DNA of 64,000 nt from Shimia sp. R9_2. GTDB lineage: Bacteria; Pseudomonadota; Alphaproteobacteria; Rhodobacterales; Rhodobacteraceae. The position numbers were made by a program, and so were the translations under genes. Shown piece after piece: positions 42,968 to 52,623 of this stretch. How positions within the stretch are numbered: the stretch's first letter is position 1; each line of letters opens with the position of its first letter. The notes below the pieces were generated by a model. The model was not told the origin of the DNA and searched no databases. It saw only the letters and a program-made list of their open reading frames with translations. The DNA is taken from positions 1 through 64,000 of the forward strand of contig NZ_JAGHRO010000005.1 in NCBI RefSeq assembly GCF_017743735.1, written 5' to 3'.

Positions 42968-43877
42968 ATACAGGGGTCTGCCAGACCGGGGATTTGCCGA
43001 TCTCTTCGATCAGAAAATCCATAAACACCCGCACCTTGGCAGAGAGCACGTTGGTTTTTGGGTAGATCATCCAGAGTACTGAGCCGTCTGCCACCTCGTG
43101 ATCGGGTAACACCCGGACAAGCGCGCCGGATTTCAGCTCCTGATGAACGCTCCAGACCGGATTGCTGGAGATGCCAGCCCCGGCGATGGTTGCCAACTTC
43201 TGGCTAAGGCCGTCGTCCAAAATCACCCGGCCACGGGCTTTGTTCGGATCAAAACTCCCGATCTCCCCATCGCGGCGGCGCAGAGGTTTGGCCTCCTGAT
43301 CGGCAAAGGCAATCAATTCGTGCGAGAGCAGATCCTCAGGCGTTTGAGGGATGCCGCGTTTCTCAAGATAGCTGGGGGCCGCGCAAAGGATGCGGTGGTC
43401 ATTGGCCAATTTGCGCCCTTTGAGGCTGGTGTCCTCAAGTGCTGAGTTGCGGATCGCGAGGTCAAAGCTGCCTTCGATCAGGTCAAACCGGCTGTCTGAG
43501 AGGCGCAAATCCAGCGTAATGCCCGGGTATTGCTCCAGAAATTTGGGTAGGATCGGGGCAATGTAGAGCTGTGCAAAGGTGCTGGGCGCGGTGAAACGCA
43601 GGGTGCCCGTGGGCATGGCCTGACCTTGGCCCAATGCGGCCAGTGCGGCTTCCTCCTGAACAAGGATTTCCCGCGCGTAGGGGAGAAACTCCGCACCTTC
43701 CAGCGACAGAGACACCTTTCGGGTGGATCGGTGCAGCAGGTCGGCGCCTAGGGCGTGCTCAAGCTTGGCCAGACGGGCGCTGGCAACGGCTGGTGCCAGA
43801 CCAAGCTCCCGACCAGCAGCGCTGATGTTGAGCTTGTCGGCGGCGAGCACAAAAAGGCGGAGGCTGTCAGTATCCAT
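42966..43877 (-). CDS. LysR-family transcriptional regulator
   Basis: A 303-residue LTTR. The N-terminal winged helix-turn-helix is seen in LRLFVLAADKLNISAAGREL and APAVASARLAKLEHALGADL, followed by LLHRSTRKVSLSLEGAEFLP. The effector domain of the PBP2 fold covers about residues 90-300. ATG 43877 is chosen because the homologous part of the HTH begins there and GAGGCG lies before it. The regulated genes are not evident; neighbours are the convergent nitroreductase and the zapE gene downstream. DsdC/CrgA-like subfamily assignment is not possible from sequence alone. Confidence 0.93.
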   Translation of the reverse strand: MDTDSLRLFVLAADKLNISAAGRELGLAPAVASARLAKLEHALGADLLHRSTRKVSLSLEGAEFLPYAREILVQEEAALAALGQGQAMPTGTLRFTAPSTFAQLYIAPILPKFLEQYPGITLDLRLSDSRFDLIEGSFDLAIRNSALEDTSLKGRKLANDHRILCAAPSYLEKRGIPQTPEDLLSHELIAFADQEAKPLRRRDGEIGSFDPNKARGRVILDDGLSQKLATIAGAGISSNPVWSVHQELKSGALVRVLPDHEVADGSVLWMIYPKTNVLSAKVRVFMDFLIEEIGKSPVWQTPV

Positions 43878-44011
43878 GGGCGCCTCATTGCATGGAGGGA
43901 TGGAACGATCCATCCAGAAATGAGCGGTTTTTCCCTATGGCGCAATGGTTAGGTGACCAAAGGGCGCAGTAAGGGGATGACGTTATTGCCGCTACGCCTC
44001 TTGTTTTTGAA

Positions 44012-45082
44012 CTAGTTTTCCGGCTCTTGGCCCCACTCCGCATCTTGCATTTCACGCAGGCGGGAAGCGGTGCGTTCAAACTCAAAGGTGCCTTCCCCCT
44101 CAAGATAGAGCATCTCTGGTTCTGCCGCGGCAGAGCAGATCAGGCGAACGCGGGCCTCATAGAGCGCGTCGATCAGGGTGACGAAGCGCTTGGCTTCGTT
44201 GAAGTTTGTTCGGCTCAGGGCCGGGATGTCCTCTAGGATCAGAACCCGCACCGCATTGGCGATGGCCAGATAATCACCGGGGCCAAGCATCTTGCCGCAG
44301 AGATCAAAGAAGCTCGCCCGTGCCACACCATTGCGGAAGGCAGGCAAGGTGACTTCGCGGCTTTTGACCGTAAGCACCAGCGGTGACGCGTCGCCGCCGG
44401 TTAGATCCTCCCAGATGCCGCGGATCTGCGCGCGGGCCTCGGTGCCGGCCTGAACAAAATAGACCTGATTGCCCGCAAGGCGGTTTTGCCTGTAGTCGGT
44501 TGGGCTGACCAGCTCCCAGACCCGCAACTGTTCTTTGATTATCGCGATAAAAGGTAGAAATAACTGACGGTTGAGACCATCCTTATAGAGATCGTCAGGC
44601 ACGCGGTTTGAGGTGGTGACAACCACCACGCCCGCCTCAAAAAGCTGTTCAAACAGGCGGCCCACAATCATCGCGTCGGTGATGTCGGTGATCTGCATCT
44701 CGTCAAATGCTAGCACGCGCACGCTCTCTGACACCGCTTGGGCCACGGGTTGAATGGCGTCCTCAACCCCATCAGCGCGGGCCTTGTGCATGGCCTCGTG
44801 GATTTCTTGCATAAAGGCATGGAAATGCACGCGCCGGACGGGGACAGAGAGACTTTCGACAAACAGATCCATCAGCATGGACTTGCCCCGACCAACGCCG
44901 CCCCAAAGATAAAGACCCTGCACGGGTTCCGGTGTGGATTTGCGGAACCAGCTCTTTTTCACCGGTTTGCTCACCTCCGCGCGGATGCGCTCAAGCTCTG
45001 GCAAAACGGCGGTTTGGGCGTCGTCAGGCGTGAGGATGCCTTCGGCAACCTTGGCGGCGTAAATCTCTGGCAAGCTTGTCAT
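44012..45082 (-). CDS. zapE: Cell division protein ZapE (AFG1-like ATPase)
   Basis: A 356-residue P-loop ATPase of the AFG1/ZapE family: LYLWGGVGRGKSMLMDLF is Walker A, VLAFDEMQITDITDAMIVGR contains Walker B, and RVHFHAFMQEIHEAMH between them is family-specific. TSNRVPDDLYKDGLNRQLFL follows as sensor 1 area. ZapE associates with the Z ring and affects FtsZ under stress; mitochondrial relatives act in complex IV turnover. ATG 45082 is used because the ORF's earlier start is a TTG. In many alphaproteobacteria zapE neighbours mdh, which is not the case here. Confidence 0.94.
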   Translation of the reverse strand: MTSLPEIYAAKVAEGILTPDDAQTAVLPELERIRAEVSKPVKKSWFRKSTPEPVQGLYLWGGVGRGKSMLMDLFVESLSVPVRRVHFHAFMQEIHEAMHKARADGVEDAIQPVAQAVSESVRVLAFDEMQITDITDAMIVGRLFEQLFEAGVVVVTTSNRVPDDLYKDGLNRQLFLPFIAIIKEQLRVWELVSPTDYRQNRLAGNQVYFVQAGTEARAQIRGIWEDLTGGDASPLVLTVKSREVTLPAFRNGVARASFFDLCGKMLGPGDYLAIANAVRVLILEDIPALSRTNFNEAKRFVTLIDALYEARVRLICSAAAEPEMLYLEGEGTFEFERTASRLREMQDAEWGQEPEN

Positions 45083-45220
45083 ATTATCGGGTGTAGCCAA
45101 TCGCGGGGCGGAGGAAAAGTGGCGTTACATTGACAGGCGTGATGTGGGGGCAAACAAATGCTGAATTGCCTGTGTTGATTAAACTGTGCAGTATCTGCTC
45201 TGCGCAACAGGAGAACCCCC

Positions 45221-46459
45221 ATGCCGCAGAAGACCCCTCTTATGACCCCGGTTTTGATCGTGGGCTGTATCATCATTCTGGTGAGCTTTGCCATTCGGGC
45301 GAGCTTTGGGGTGTTTCAGATCCCGATTGCCGATGAGTTTGGTTGGCTGCGCAGTGAATTCTCTCTGGCGATCGCGATTCAGAACCTGGCCTGGGGGATT
45401 GGTCAGCCGTTTTTCGGGATGATTTCGGAGAAGATGGGCGACCGGAAAGCGATCATTCTGGGGGCTGTGACCTATGCGGCGGGGCTTGTTCTGTCGTCTT
45501 TCGCGGTCACACCCGAAGCGCATCAACTCTATGAAATCCTTGTTGGATTTGGCATTGCGGGCACGGGGTTCGGGGTGATTCTGGCGGTCGTGGGGCGGGC
45601 CAGTTCGGATGAGAACCGCTCTATGTCATTGGCGATTGCCACAGCGGCAGGGTCCAGTGGGCAGGTGTTTGGGGCACCGCTTGCGGAATGGATGCTGGGC
45701 TTTTTGAGCTGGCAGGAGACCTTCCTTGTTTTTGCGGCGGTTATTCTGGCGGTGCTGTTGCTCTTGCCGATGATGCGGGCGCCTGCGGCACCTAAGGCGG
45801 AGCTACAAGAGAGCATGGGCGCGATCCTGATGAAAGCCTTCCGGGATCCGTCTTACACGTTGATTTTCCTTGGGTTTTTCAGCTGCGGCTATCAGCTTGG
45901 GTTTGTGACCGCGCATTTTCCGGCGATGATCACTGAGATGTGCGGGCCGATTGCGTCGGGGAGCATGTTGGCGGGGTTGGGGATTTCGACCACCTCGGCA
46001 CTGGGTGCGGTGGCGATTTCGTTGATTGGTCTGGCCAATATCGGAGGCACTTTGCTGGCCGGTTGGTTGGGCAAGCACTATCAGAAAAAGTATTTGCTGG
46101 CAGGGGTTTACACTGGCCGTACCCTCGCGGCGGCGATGTTCATTCTGATGCCGATCACGCCGACAACGGTGGTGGTCTTCTCGCTGGTGATGGGCTCTCT
46201 GTGGCTGGCCACTGTGCCGTTGACCTCAGGGTTGGTCGCGCATCTTTACGGGCTGCGTTATATGGCGACGCTTTACGGAATTGTCTTTTTCTCTCATCAG
46301 CTTGGCAGCTTCTTGGGTGTCTGGCTCGGCGGGCGCTTGTATGACCAATACGGCGACTACACAGTGGTGTGGTGGCTGGGTGTGGCCATCGGAGCGTTCA
46401 GCGCGATTGTGCACCTGCCGATCCGCGAAAAACGCGAGCCCGTTGCGTCCGCGGCCTAG
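45221..46459 (+). CDS. MFS transporter (OxlT/monocarboxylate-like)
   Basis: A 412-residue, 12-helix major facilitator protein. IRASFGVFQIPIADEFGW and MISEKMGDRKAIILGA (loop 2-3 Asp-Arg-Lys signature) identify the fold; the second half starts with AFRDPSYTLIFLGFFSCGYQ. The family with this N-terminus is mostly annotated as OFA/monocarboxylate transporters; substrate is not predictable. CAGGAG lies 8 bp upstream of the ATG. It is divergent from zapE; the 138-bp gap holds the promoters. Confidence 0.9.
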   Translation: MPQKTPLMTPVLIVGCIIILVSFAIRASFGVFQIPIADEFGWLRSEFSLAIAIQNLAWGIGQPFFGMISEKMGDRKAIILGAVTYAAGLVLSSFAVTPEAHQLYEILVGFGIAGTGFGVILAVVGRASSDENRSMSLAIATAAGSSGQVFGAPLAEWMLGFLSWQETFLVFAAVILAVLLLLPMMRAPAAPKAELQESMGAILMKAFRDPSYTLIFLGFFSCGYQLGFVTAHFPAMITEMCGPIASGSMLAGLGISTTSALGAVAISLIGLANIGGTLLAGWLGKHYQKKYLLAGVYTGRTLAAAMFILMPITPTTVVVFSLVMGSLWLATVPLTSGLVAHLYGLRYMATLYGIVFFSHQLGSFLGVWLGGRLYDQYGDYTVVWWLGVAIGAFSAIVHLPIREKREPVASAA

Positions 46460-46647
46460 GGCGCGTTAACCATAAATCGGAACGTCGGTATTGCGTCTGT
46501 ATCGCGGCTGTATTGCGGAGGTGCGAAATTTGGCGGCGAAAAAAGGTTACCCAACCGCGCGTTGCGCCGGCAAACAGAGGCCCTAGGCGGCTTGTTGGGG
46601 CGCAATCTCGCCCCAAACATCGGTTTGGCAAGAGGACGGCGCGCGCG

Positions 46648-47562
46648 TCAGCGCGCGGCCTGCCATTGATCGAGAATGTAGCGGCTGGTCATCAGATCGA
46701 GATGGGCCCCCCCGCCGTTCTTAAAGAGTGTGATCTCGTCCTCTGACTGGCGGGTGAACCGGGACAGGTCATAATAGTCTGCCAGCACATCCTCGTGGGT
46801 GAGGGCGCCCTCAGACAGCGGGATCTTCAACTCGCCGATATGATCCAAGGTGGTGGCATAACTGTCCACAAACACGCGGGCGCGTTGGAGCGCGGTGTCA
46901 TCGGCCTCGCGCATGTCGGGGCGATAGGCGCCGATCAGATCCACATGCTGGCCGGGTTGCAGCCAGTCGCCGCGCAGGGTGGGCTCTGTGGACATGGTGG
47001 CGCAGGTGATGATGTCAGCCTCGCCCACGGCGGTTTCCAGATCGGTGGCCACAGAGAGGCCCTCGATCTCAGACGCCATCTTCTCGGCATTGGCCTGTGT
47101 GCGGTTCCAGACTGTGAAGCGCGCCTCCGGGAAGGCGACGCCATAAGCGTCGCGCAGGTTGCGCCCCTGCGTGCCTGCGCCAACGATCAGGATGTTGCGG
47201 CTGTCGGGGCGGGCGAGGCGGCGGGCGGCCAGAAGGCTGTCGCCTGCGGTTTTCCATTTGGTGACGAGGTGAAAATCAATCAGCGCGGAGAGCGTGCCGA
47301 TCTGGTCGTCAAACAGGGTGACCGCCCCGTTGACCATGGGCACGTCCTGCGCCGGGTTGCCGGGGAACACGGTGGCGGATTTGACCGCGATGCCCAAACC
47401 GTCGATCCAGGCCTGACGCTGCAAGAGCGTGTCATTGCCGCGATAGAGAAAGCTGTCGGAGATTTCGGCGCGGGGCAGATCATGGCCAGCGGCCAGCGCA
47501 TCGGTGAGGCCGAGCCAGTTGATGTTTCGCTCGCCTTCTTCAAAGGAGATATAGGGGATCAT
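46648..47562 (-). CDS. Ornithine cyclodeaminase / delta1-pyrroline reductase family protein
   Basis: A 304-residue Rossmann dehydrogenase of the OCD/mu-crystallin family. SRNILIVGAGTQGRNLRDAY is the NAD(P)-binding glycine motif; FPGNPAQDVPMVNGAVTLFD and TLSALIDFHLVTKWKTAGDS are the substrate-side blocks including the conserved Lys. Members convert ornithine to proline, reduce delta1-pyrroline-2-carboxylate, or act on other amino acids; which one is not known here. The start overlaps the 3' end of the upstream HAD gene by 4 bp, so they form an operon. Confidence 0.88.
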   Translation of the reverse strand: MIPYISFEEGERNINWLGLTDALAAGHDLPRAEISDSFLYRGNDTLLQRQAWIDGLGIAVKSATVFPGNPAQDVPMVNGAVTLFDDQIGTLSALIDFHLVTKWKTAGDSLLAARRLARPDSRNILIVGAGTQGRNLRDAYGVAFPEARFTVWNRTQANAEKMASEIEGLSVATDLETAVGEADIITCATMSTEPTLRGDWLQPGQHVDLIGAYRPDMREADDTALQRARVFVDSYATTLDHIGELKIPLSEGALTHEDVLADYYDLSRFTRQSEDEITLFKNGGGAHLDLMTSRYILDQWQAAR

Positions 47563-48182
47563 TGCGCTTCCTCCGCCGTCAGGAGACCCTCGGTGACCAG
47601 CCGGTCGGCCCAGCCCTGAGGGTGTTCAAAGAGATGGGTTTGCCAGCCGCGTTCGGCGGCGGCGGCGATGTTGTCGGCGCGGTCATCGGTGAAGAGCAGA
47701 CGCGCGGGATCAACACCGCTGTCGGTTTCCACATGGGCGTAGATCGCCGGATCGGGTTTGATCAGCTTGAGACGTCCGGAGACATATTCGCGGTCAAAGC
47801 GGTTGAGGAACGGGTAGACCGCTTGGGACAGCGGGAAGTTGTCGTGGCCGAAATTCGTGAGGGTGAAGACCGTCACGCCTTTGTCCACCAGTGCGTTCAG
47901 CAGGCGCACGGAATGGGGGATTGCCGGGGCGGCGAGGTCGTTCCAATTGTCGTTCCACATGCGCAGCTCTGCCTCATATTCCGGGTACTGCGGCACGAGG
48001 CTTTCGATCATGCCCGGCAGGGAAGCCCCGGCATCAATCGCTTCGTGGTGGCGGTGGATGTCTGTGTCGGCAAAGAAGGCTTTGCGGCGCGCCTCTCCCA
48101 CGGTGCGGTCGTAGAAATTTTCCGGTTGCCACTCGATCAGCACATTGCCGATGTCAAAGATCACGGCCTCGATTTGCGACAT
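47559..48182 (-). CDS. HAD-superfamily hydrolase (subfamily IA)
   Basis: A 207-residue HAD phosphatase. Motif I is VIFDIGNVLIEW, with Asn in place of Asp two residues on, as in YihX-like enzymes; motif II is TLTNFGHDN, and LLFTDDRADNIAAA is motif IV. The cap is small and helical. Probably hydrolyses small phosphoesters such as alpha-D-glucose-1-phosphate (YihX) or related. It is translationally coupled to the OCD-like gene, which suggests but does not prove a shared pathway. A 13-nt interspersed repeat lies just upstream. Confidence 0.9.
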   Translation of the reverse strand: MSQIEAVIFDIGNVLIEWQPENFYDRTVGEARRKAFFADTDIHRHHEAIDAGASLPGMIESLVPQYPEYEAELRMWNDNWNDLAAPAIPHSVRLLNALVDKGVTVFTLTNFGHDNFPLSQAVYPFLNRFDREYVSGRLKLIKPDPAIYAHVETDSGVDPARLLFTDDRADNIAAAAERGWQTHLFEHPQGWADRLVTEGLLTAEEAQ

Positions 48183-48197
48183 GGTCTTCCCCTGTAT

Positions 48198-48210
48198 GGA
48201 TATTTTGGGC
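48198..48210 (+). repeat. Interspersed short repeat GGATATTTTGGGC
   Basis: Identical to the 13-mer at 63046-63058 and related to an inverted copy at 58389-58401. It lies between the divergent-facing 5' end of the HAD gene and the 3' end of the EamA gene, outside coding sequence. Confidence 0.6.
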
Positions 48211-48266
48211 TGACCGTAGAGCGGCGGGGGCGTCAGGGGAACCGGTTTCTGCTGCCTCTGCGCGCT

Positions 48267-49232
48267 TTAGCGGCGACTGCGCGGGCGTTCGGGTGCGGGC
48301 ACATCGCCGAGCTTGGTTTCGCGCCAGAAGACAAACAGGCCGCTACCGATGATCAGCACCATGCCGAGCCATGAGGCCGGCGTGGGCCATTCGTTAAAGA
48401 GCACGATGCCGACGACAACCGCGATTGGCATGGCGACATATTCCAGCGGGGCAATCAGGCTGGCTTCTGACAGGCGGTAGGCTTGTGAAATGAAGAAGCC
48501 GCCGCCCGCGCTGGCGATGCCCAAGAGCACCAGCAGGGGCCAGTCCGCCGCGGCGGGGATGTGCCAGCTGCGCAGCAGGAAGGCGAGCATTTCGCCACCT
48601 TTGTCCTCCCAAGCGCCATGGCCGAGGGTGGCCCCAACGGTGGCGGAAACAACCACAAAGACCAGCTGGATATAGACTGACATGGTGGCCGCGCTTTCGG
48701 TGCCGCCGATCTTGCGGGTGAGCACGTGCAGCAGCGCATAGGCCACGGCAGCGAGGATCGGCAGGAGGAGCGCGGCGTTGAAACCCTCAGCCCCGGGGCG
48801 CACCATGATCAGAACGCCAACCATCCCAAGCCCCACCGCCAGCAGGCGGCGCGGGCCGATCTTTTCCCCCAGCAGCAGCACGGAAAAGGCGGTGATCAGC
48901 AGAGGCGATACAAAGAAGACCGCCACCGCATCCGCCAGCGGCAGCACTGCAAGGCCAAGAAAGAAGGTGGTGTTGGCGGCGACCACGCAGAAGCCGCGCA
49001 GCATATGCATGCCAAAGCGGCTGGTGCGCAGCACGCCAAAGCCGCCCTGCAGCGGCACGATGATGGCCAGCAGGATCGCCAGACCGATGACGGAGCGGAT
49101 CAGCACGATCTGATGCAGCGCGTAGTCGCCGGACAGGAATTTGATCGTCGCGTCGTTGATCGAGAAGAAGATCACGGCGATCAGGGCCGAAAGTGGGCCG
49201 AGGGGCAGGCGATGGGTCAGGGCTTGGCTCAT
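48267..49232 (-). CDS. EamA/DMT-family transporter
   Basis: A 321-residue protein with ten predicted helices in two EamA repeats, for example ALIAVIFFSINDATIKFLSG in the first and LLGIASAGGGFFISQAYRLS with LEYVAMPIAVVVGIVLFNEW in the second. It exports or imports small metabolites, often amino acids or S-adenosyl derivatives in this group; the substrate is unknown. The ATG at 49232 is preferred to one at 49253. It is the last of three minus-strand genes before a small gap and is divergent from the SRPBCC gene. Confidence 0.9.
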   Translation of the reverse strand: MSQALTHRLPLGPLSALIAVIFFSINDATIKFLSGDYALHQIVLIRSVIGLAILLAIIVPLQGGFGVLRTSRFGMHMLRGFCVVAANTTFFLGLAVLPLADAVAVFFVSPLLITAFSVLLLGEKIGPRRLLAVGLGMVGVLIMVRPGAEGFNAALLLPILAAVAYALLHVLTRKIGGTESAATMSVYIQLVFVVVSATVGATLGHGAWEDKGGEMLAFLLRSWHIPAAADWPLLVLLGIASAGGGFFISQAYRLSEASLIAPLEYVAMPIAVVVGIVLFNEWPTPASWLGMVLIIGSGLFVFWRETKLGDVPAPERPRSRR

Positions 49233-49474
49233 GTGTCCACTTGGGATGAACAATCGTTCAGCGTCTAGAGCAAAAACGACCTGTGCGGGATTTTGCGCTT
49301 TTGCGGCGGGTGTCCCCGCGCAGATTTGAGGGGCAAATCCGGTCTATCGTCAGAACTTCTTAAGGCTGTGGCCGTATTTAGGGGAGGCACAGGTGCGTCT
49401 TTGGATGCCTCCGGTGTGTTTGAAGGCAAGACAGATGCGTGTGAGGCGCGCGCAGAAAAAGGAACGCTAGGGTC

Positions 49475-49969
49475 ATGATTGACGTGCCGGTATTCACCTT
49501 GGAGCGCGATATTGCGGCTTCGATGGATCAGGTCTGGGCCGCCTTGAGTGCGCCGTCGCTGCTTGGGCAGTGGTATGGGGCGGGTGTTGAGACCGTGACC
49601 CATGGCTTTGCCTTTGAGGAAGGTGGCGAGTGGCGCACGGAGATGCGGTTTAACGGGCAATGTGACCACAGCCGTATTCTGTTCAAGACCATTGAGGAAA
49701 AGGCGCGTCTGGTCTGGCTGCATCAATCGACCGATGCGGATTGGCAGAAAGCGCCAAGCCAGTCGTTGCCAAATTGGCCGCAGGATATTCTGACCACGAT
49801 CACCCTTGCGCCTGCGGGCGAGCACACCAAGCTGGGGGTGTCGATGGTGCCGGTGGCGGCTTCTCTGACTGAACGGGTCTGTTTTGTGGAGTATCTGCCG
49901 ATGGTGGAAGGCGGGTGGCGCCAGAACCTTGCGCGGATGGAGCGCCTGCTGGTGGGGGAAGCGGCTTAA
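49475..49969 (+). CDS. SRPBCC (AHSA1-like) domain protein
   Basis: A 164-residue protein of the START/Bet v1 fold: VFTLERDIAASMDQVWAALS opens, the W/Q-rich LLGQWYGAG follows, and GGWRQNLARMERLL closes the last helix, typical for AHSA1/CalC-like domains. It forms a hydrophobic cavity for an unknown ligand. It is convergent with the YaiI-family gene. Whether it acts alone or with an adjacent regulator is not seen. Confidence 0.85.
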   Translation: MIDVPVFTLERDIAASMDQVWAALSAPSLLGQWYGAGVETVTHGFAFEEGGEWRTEMRFNGQCDHSRILFKTIEEKARLVWLHQSTDADWQKAPSQSLPNWPQDILTTITLAPAGEHTKLGVSMVPVAASLTERVCFVEYLPMVEGGWRQNLARMERLLVGEAA

Positions 49970-49984
49970 GCGGCCGCTTTGGGA

Positions 49985-50434
49985 TTAGCGCTTTGCGGCG
50001 CGCAGCTCGCGTTCAAGCGCATCCAGAAACCGGGAGCGGTCTGCTTTGGTGAAGCCTTTGCCGCCGCCCTGACGGAACGGATCTGCGGCGCGTAGGTCGG
50101 CCATGAGATCGCGGGTGGCAAGCACATTGCCGATGTTGGCCGCGGTGAGGGCCTCGCCGTTGTGTCTGAGCACGCGGGCCCCGGCCTCCACACATTTTGC
50201 GGCCAGAGGGATGTCGCCGGTGATGACAACATCCCCCGTTTTGGCGCGGTCTGCGATCCACATATCGGCCACATCCGGGCCTTCGGGCACAATCACGTTT
50301 TCCACAAGCGGGTTCTGGCTGGGCCGGAGACCGCCGTTGGAGACAACGTAGATTTTGACCTTGTGGCGGGTGCTGACCCGTTCGACCTCGGCTTTCACCG
50401 GGCAGGCGTCGGCATCCACATAAATCGCAGTCAT
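49985..50434 (-). CDS. YaiI/YqxD family (UPF0178) protein
   Basis: A 149-residue protein of the PIN-like/NYN domain superfamily: [18 protein letters not shown] at the start, [20 protein letters not shown] in the middle and [20 protein letters not shown] at the end are the UPF0178 signatures. Acidic residues in these segments suggest a nuclease-like metal site, but no activity is proven. The start is the ATG at 50434, not the much longer upstream frame, because the family begins here. It is the last gene of a probable operon with fghA (gap 16 bp). Confidence 0.92.
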   Translation of the reverse strand: MTAIYVDADACPVKAEVERVSTRHKVKIYVVSNGGLRPSQNPLVENVIVPEGPDVADMWIADRAKTGDVVITGDIPLAAKCVEAGARVLRHNGEALTAANIGNVLATRDLMADLRAADPFRQGGGKGFTKADRSRFLDALERELRAAKR

Positions 50435-50450
50435 TTGGCCTGTCCTGTTC

Positions 50451-51284
50451 TTAGTCTGCGTAGAGCGCTTCGGCGTGGAAGGCGATGTGCTCTTCCATGA
50501 AGGACGACACAAAGAAGTAGCTGTGATCATAGCCTTTTTGCAGACGCAGGGTGGCTTCCTGACGGCGGGCGTTTGCGGCCTCGGCCAGCGCTTCGGGGCG
50601 CAAGAGATCAATGAACTGATCGTCGGTGCCGGTGTCCACAAGGATCGGGCCGTCAAAGCCTTTCTCGCGCATCAGCAGCGTTGCGTCATGGGCGGCCCAG
50701 GCGGCTTCGTCGTCACCCAGGTAGGCGGACAGCTGTTTGCGGCCCCAGTCCGCGGCCGTCGGGTTGGCGATGGGGGCAAAGGCCGACACGGAGCGGAAGC
50801 GGCCGGGCAGGGACATGGCCAGCGTCAGCGCGCCGTGGCCACCCATGGAGTGGCCCATGATGGACTGGCGGGACAGATCCACAGGGAACTCCTCCTGCAG
50901 GAAGGACGGCAGATCCTCGGCGATGTAGTCCCACATGTTGTAATGCGGCGCCCATGGTTTTTGGGTGGCATTCACATAAAAGCCTGCGCCCTGACCCAGA
51001 TCATAGGCCGGATCATCCGCCACGCCTTCGCCGCGGGGCGAGGTGTCGGGGAAGACCAGCGCAACGCCCTGCTCGGCGGCCCATTGCTGTGCGCCTGCCT
51101 TCACCATGGCGTTTTCATGGGTGCATGTCAGGCCGGAGAGATACCAGATGAGCGGCACTGGGCCGACCTTGGCTTCTTCGGGCAGAAAGAGGCCAAAAGT
51201 CATGTCACAGCGCGTGCTGTGTGCATTGTGTGTGTAGACGCCTTGCGTGCCGCCAAAGGCGCGGTTTTCAGAGATCAATTCCAT
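50451..51284 (-). CDS. fghA: S-formylglutathione hydrolase
   Basis: A 277-residue alpha/beta hydrolase of the esterase D family. [12 protein letters not shown] forms the oxyanion region, [20 protein letters not shown] has the nucleophile Ser146, and the Asp (DQFIDLL area) and His ([11 protein letters not shown]) of the triad follow. It hydrolyses S-formylglutathione to formate and glutathione, the second step of formaldehyde detoxification; its partner dehydrogenase is at 55.6-56.8 kb. CAGGAG precedes the ATG. Located in a minus-strand group with an AEC transporter and the YaiI-family gene. Confidence 0.95.
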   Translation of the reverse strand: MELISENRAFGGTQGVYTHNAHSTRCDMTFGLFLPEEAKVGPVPLIWYLSGLTCTHENAMVKAGAQQWAAEQGVALVFPDTSPRGEGVADDPAYDLGQGAGFYVNATQKPWAPHYNMWDYIAEDLPSFLQEEFPVDLSRQSIMGHSMGGHGALTLAMSLPGRFRSVSAFAPIANPTAADWGRKQLSAYLGDDEAAWAAHDATLLMREKGFDGPILVDTGTDDQFIDLLRPEALAEAANARRQEATLRLQKGYDHSYFFVSSFMEEHIAFHAEALYAD

Positions 51285-51320
51285 GGGTGGGGCTCCTGCC
51301 AAACGGTTTGCGCCAAAATG

Positions 51321-52250
51321 TCAGAACTGGCTGACCCATGCAATCACCAGCGAGACCGTTGCGATGGATGCGACGGTGGAAAAAAGAATGGCGGCGGACA
51401 CCCGATGCGGAGCGACGCCATAGTGCTGCGCAAGCATATAGACATTGCCAGCCACCGGCAGGGCCGCGGCGGCGATCACAACGCTGGCGGAATAGGGATC
51501 AATCGGCAAAATCCACAGCACGGCAATGGCCACAAACAGCGGATGCAGCACCAATTTGGCAAAGCTGAGCCAGACCGCCACCTGCACCCGCTCGGCTGAT
51601 TTGGTGGCCAACGACGCGCCAATGGCAAAGAGCGCCCCCGGTGTGGCCGCGCCGCCAAGGATGGCCAGAAACTCGTTCACAGGCGCGGGGATCGGCAGCG
51701 CAAGGGCAGACCAGACAAAGCCCAGCGAAATCGCCACAATCATCGGATTGCGAATCAAACCGGCGGCAACTGTGCGCAGGATCGCGAGGTTCATGCGCCC
51801 GTCCCGAGAACCTGTGATCAGGATCACAATGAGGCTGGAGAAGACAATCAGATCCACCGCCAGCACCAGCATCACAGGGCCGATGGCTTCTGGCCCCATC
51901 AGAAGTGTCAGCATGGGCACGCCCAGAAAGCCGACATTGCCGATGGTGGCGCATTGCGCCTCGACAGCGGCGGTGGCCACATCCTGTTTACGCAGCATGG
52001 CAATGCTGGTCGCCAGCCCGTAGATCACGCAGCTGCCCATCAGATAGGCCCCCATCAGGCGCCAGTTCAGAACCTCAGCAAGGCTGAGATTGGCGGCAAA
52101 GCGGAACAGCATGGCCGACAGCGCGAAATAGAACACAAATTTGGTGAGATAGGCCGTGGCCTCCTCTGAGAAGAACCGCGTGCGCCCGGCCCAATAGCCA
52201 AGGCCAATGAGCGCAAAAAACGGCAGTGTTTTCAGAAAGATTGCCAGCAT
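51321..52250 (-). CDS. AEC-family transporter (auxin efflux carrier-like)
   Basis: A 309-residue protein with ten helices of the AEC family: LPFFALIGLGYWAGRTRFF opens, and the conserved GNVGFLGVPMLTLLMGPEAI after helix 4 and AIGASLATKSAERVQVAVWL after helix 8 are typical. The ATG at 52250 is selected because the preceding frame start is a TTG. It is 36 bp upstream of fghA, so likely co-transcribed. Substrates of AEC proteins include malonate, malate and auxin; none can be assigned. Confidence 0.88.
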   Translation of the reverse strand: MLAIFLKTLPFFALIGLGYWAGRTRFFSEEATAYLTKFVFYFALSAMLFRFAANLSLAEVLNWRLMGAYLMGSCVIYGLATSIAMLRKQDVATAAVEAQCATIGNVGFLGVPMLTLLMGPEAIGPVMLVLAVDLIVFSSLIVILITGSRDGRMNLAILRTVAAGLIRNPMIVAISLGFVWSALALPIPAPVNEFLAILGGAATPGALFAIGASLATKSAERVQVAVWLSFAKLVLHPLFVAIAVLWILPIDPYSASVVIAAAALPVAGNVYMLAQHYGVAPHRVSAAILFSTVASIATVSLVIAWVSQF

Positions 52251-52623
52251 GGCCAAGGCTTAACAGGTTTGGTGCAGGTGGCAAGGGCGGGCTGGGGCCT
52301 GTGGGCAATCAGGAGGTCGCATCAGCTTCAGTCCAAAATTGCTCAGTTCCAATCATCGTCGTGAAAACCTGAGGCGCTTGGTCTCTACCTGCGCGCAGGA
52401 GGCGAAGCCGACCAGCCTCAGCCTTCCTTACGGGCCCTCCCTAAGGGAGGGGGCTTCACCCCCACCCAGGGTCGGGGGCCGGTCTATGTGAGCTGCTACA
52501 GTTGTTACAGATTTGCTGGACGATGATTTAGGGATTTGGACGCAGGGCAAGTCATCTATTTCACGGCCAAATGACGACGAAATAGGCCGCGCTCTGATGC
52601 AACCTCGTGATTGTGCTCAGGCG
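52251..52623. other. Intergenic region with complex hairpins
   Basis: 373 bp between AEC and the second EamA gene. It contains CCCTCCC-TAA-GGGAGGG at 52435-52451, directly followed by GGGGG-CTTCA-CCCCC, so alternative hairpins overlap. No gene is recognised. Confidence 0.55.

Noticed and set aside
49985-50656. 223-residue version of the YaiI gene
   Set aside because: The N-terminal 74 residues overlap fghA and are not part of the family; the ATG at 50434 fits.
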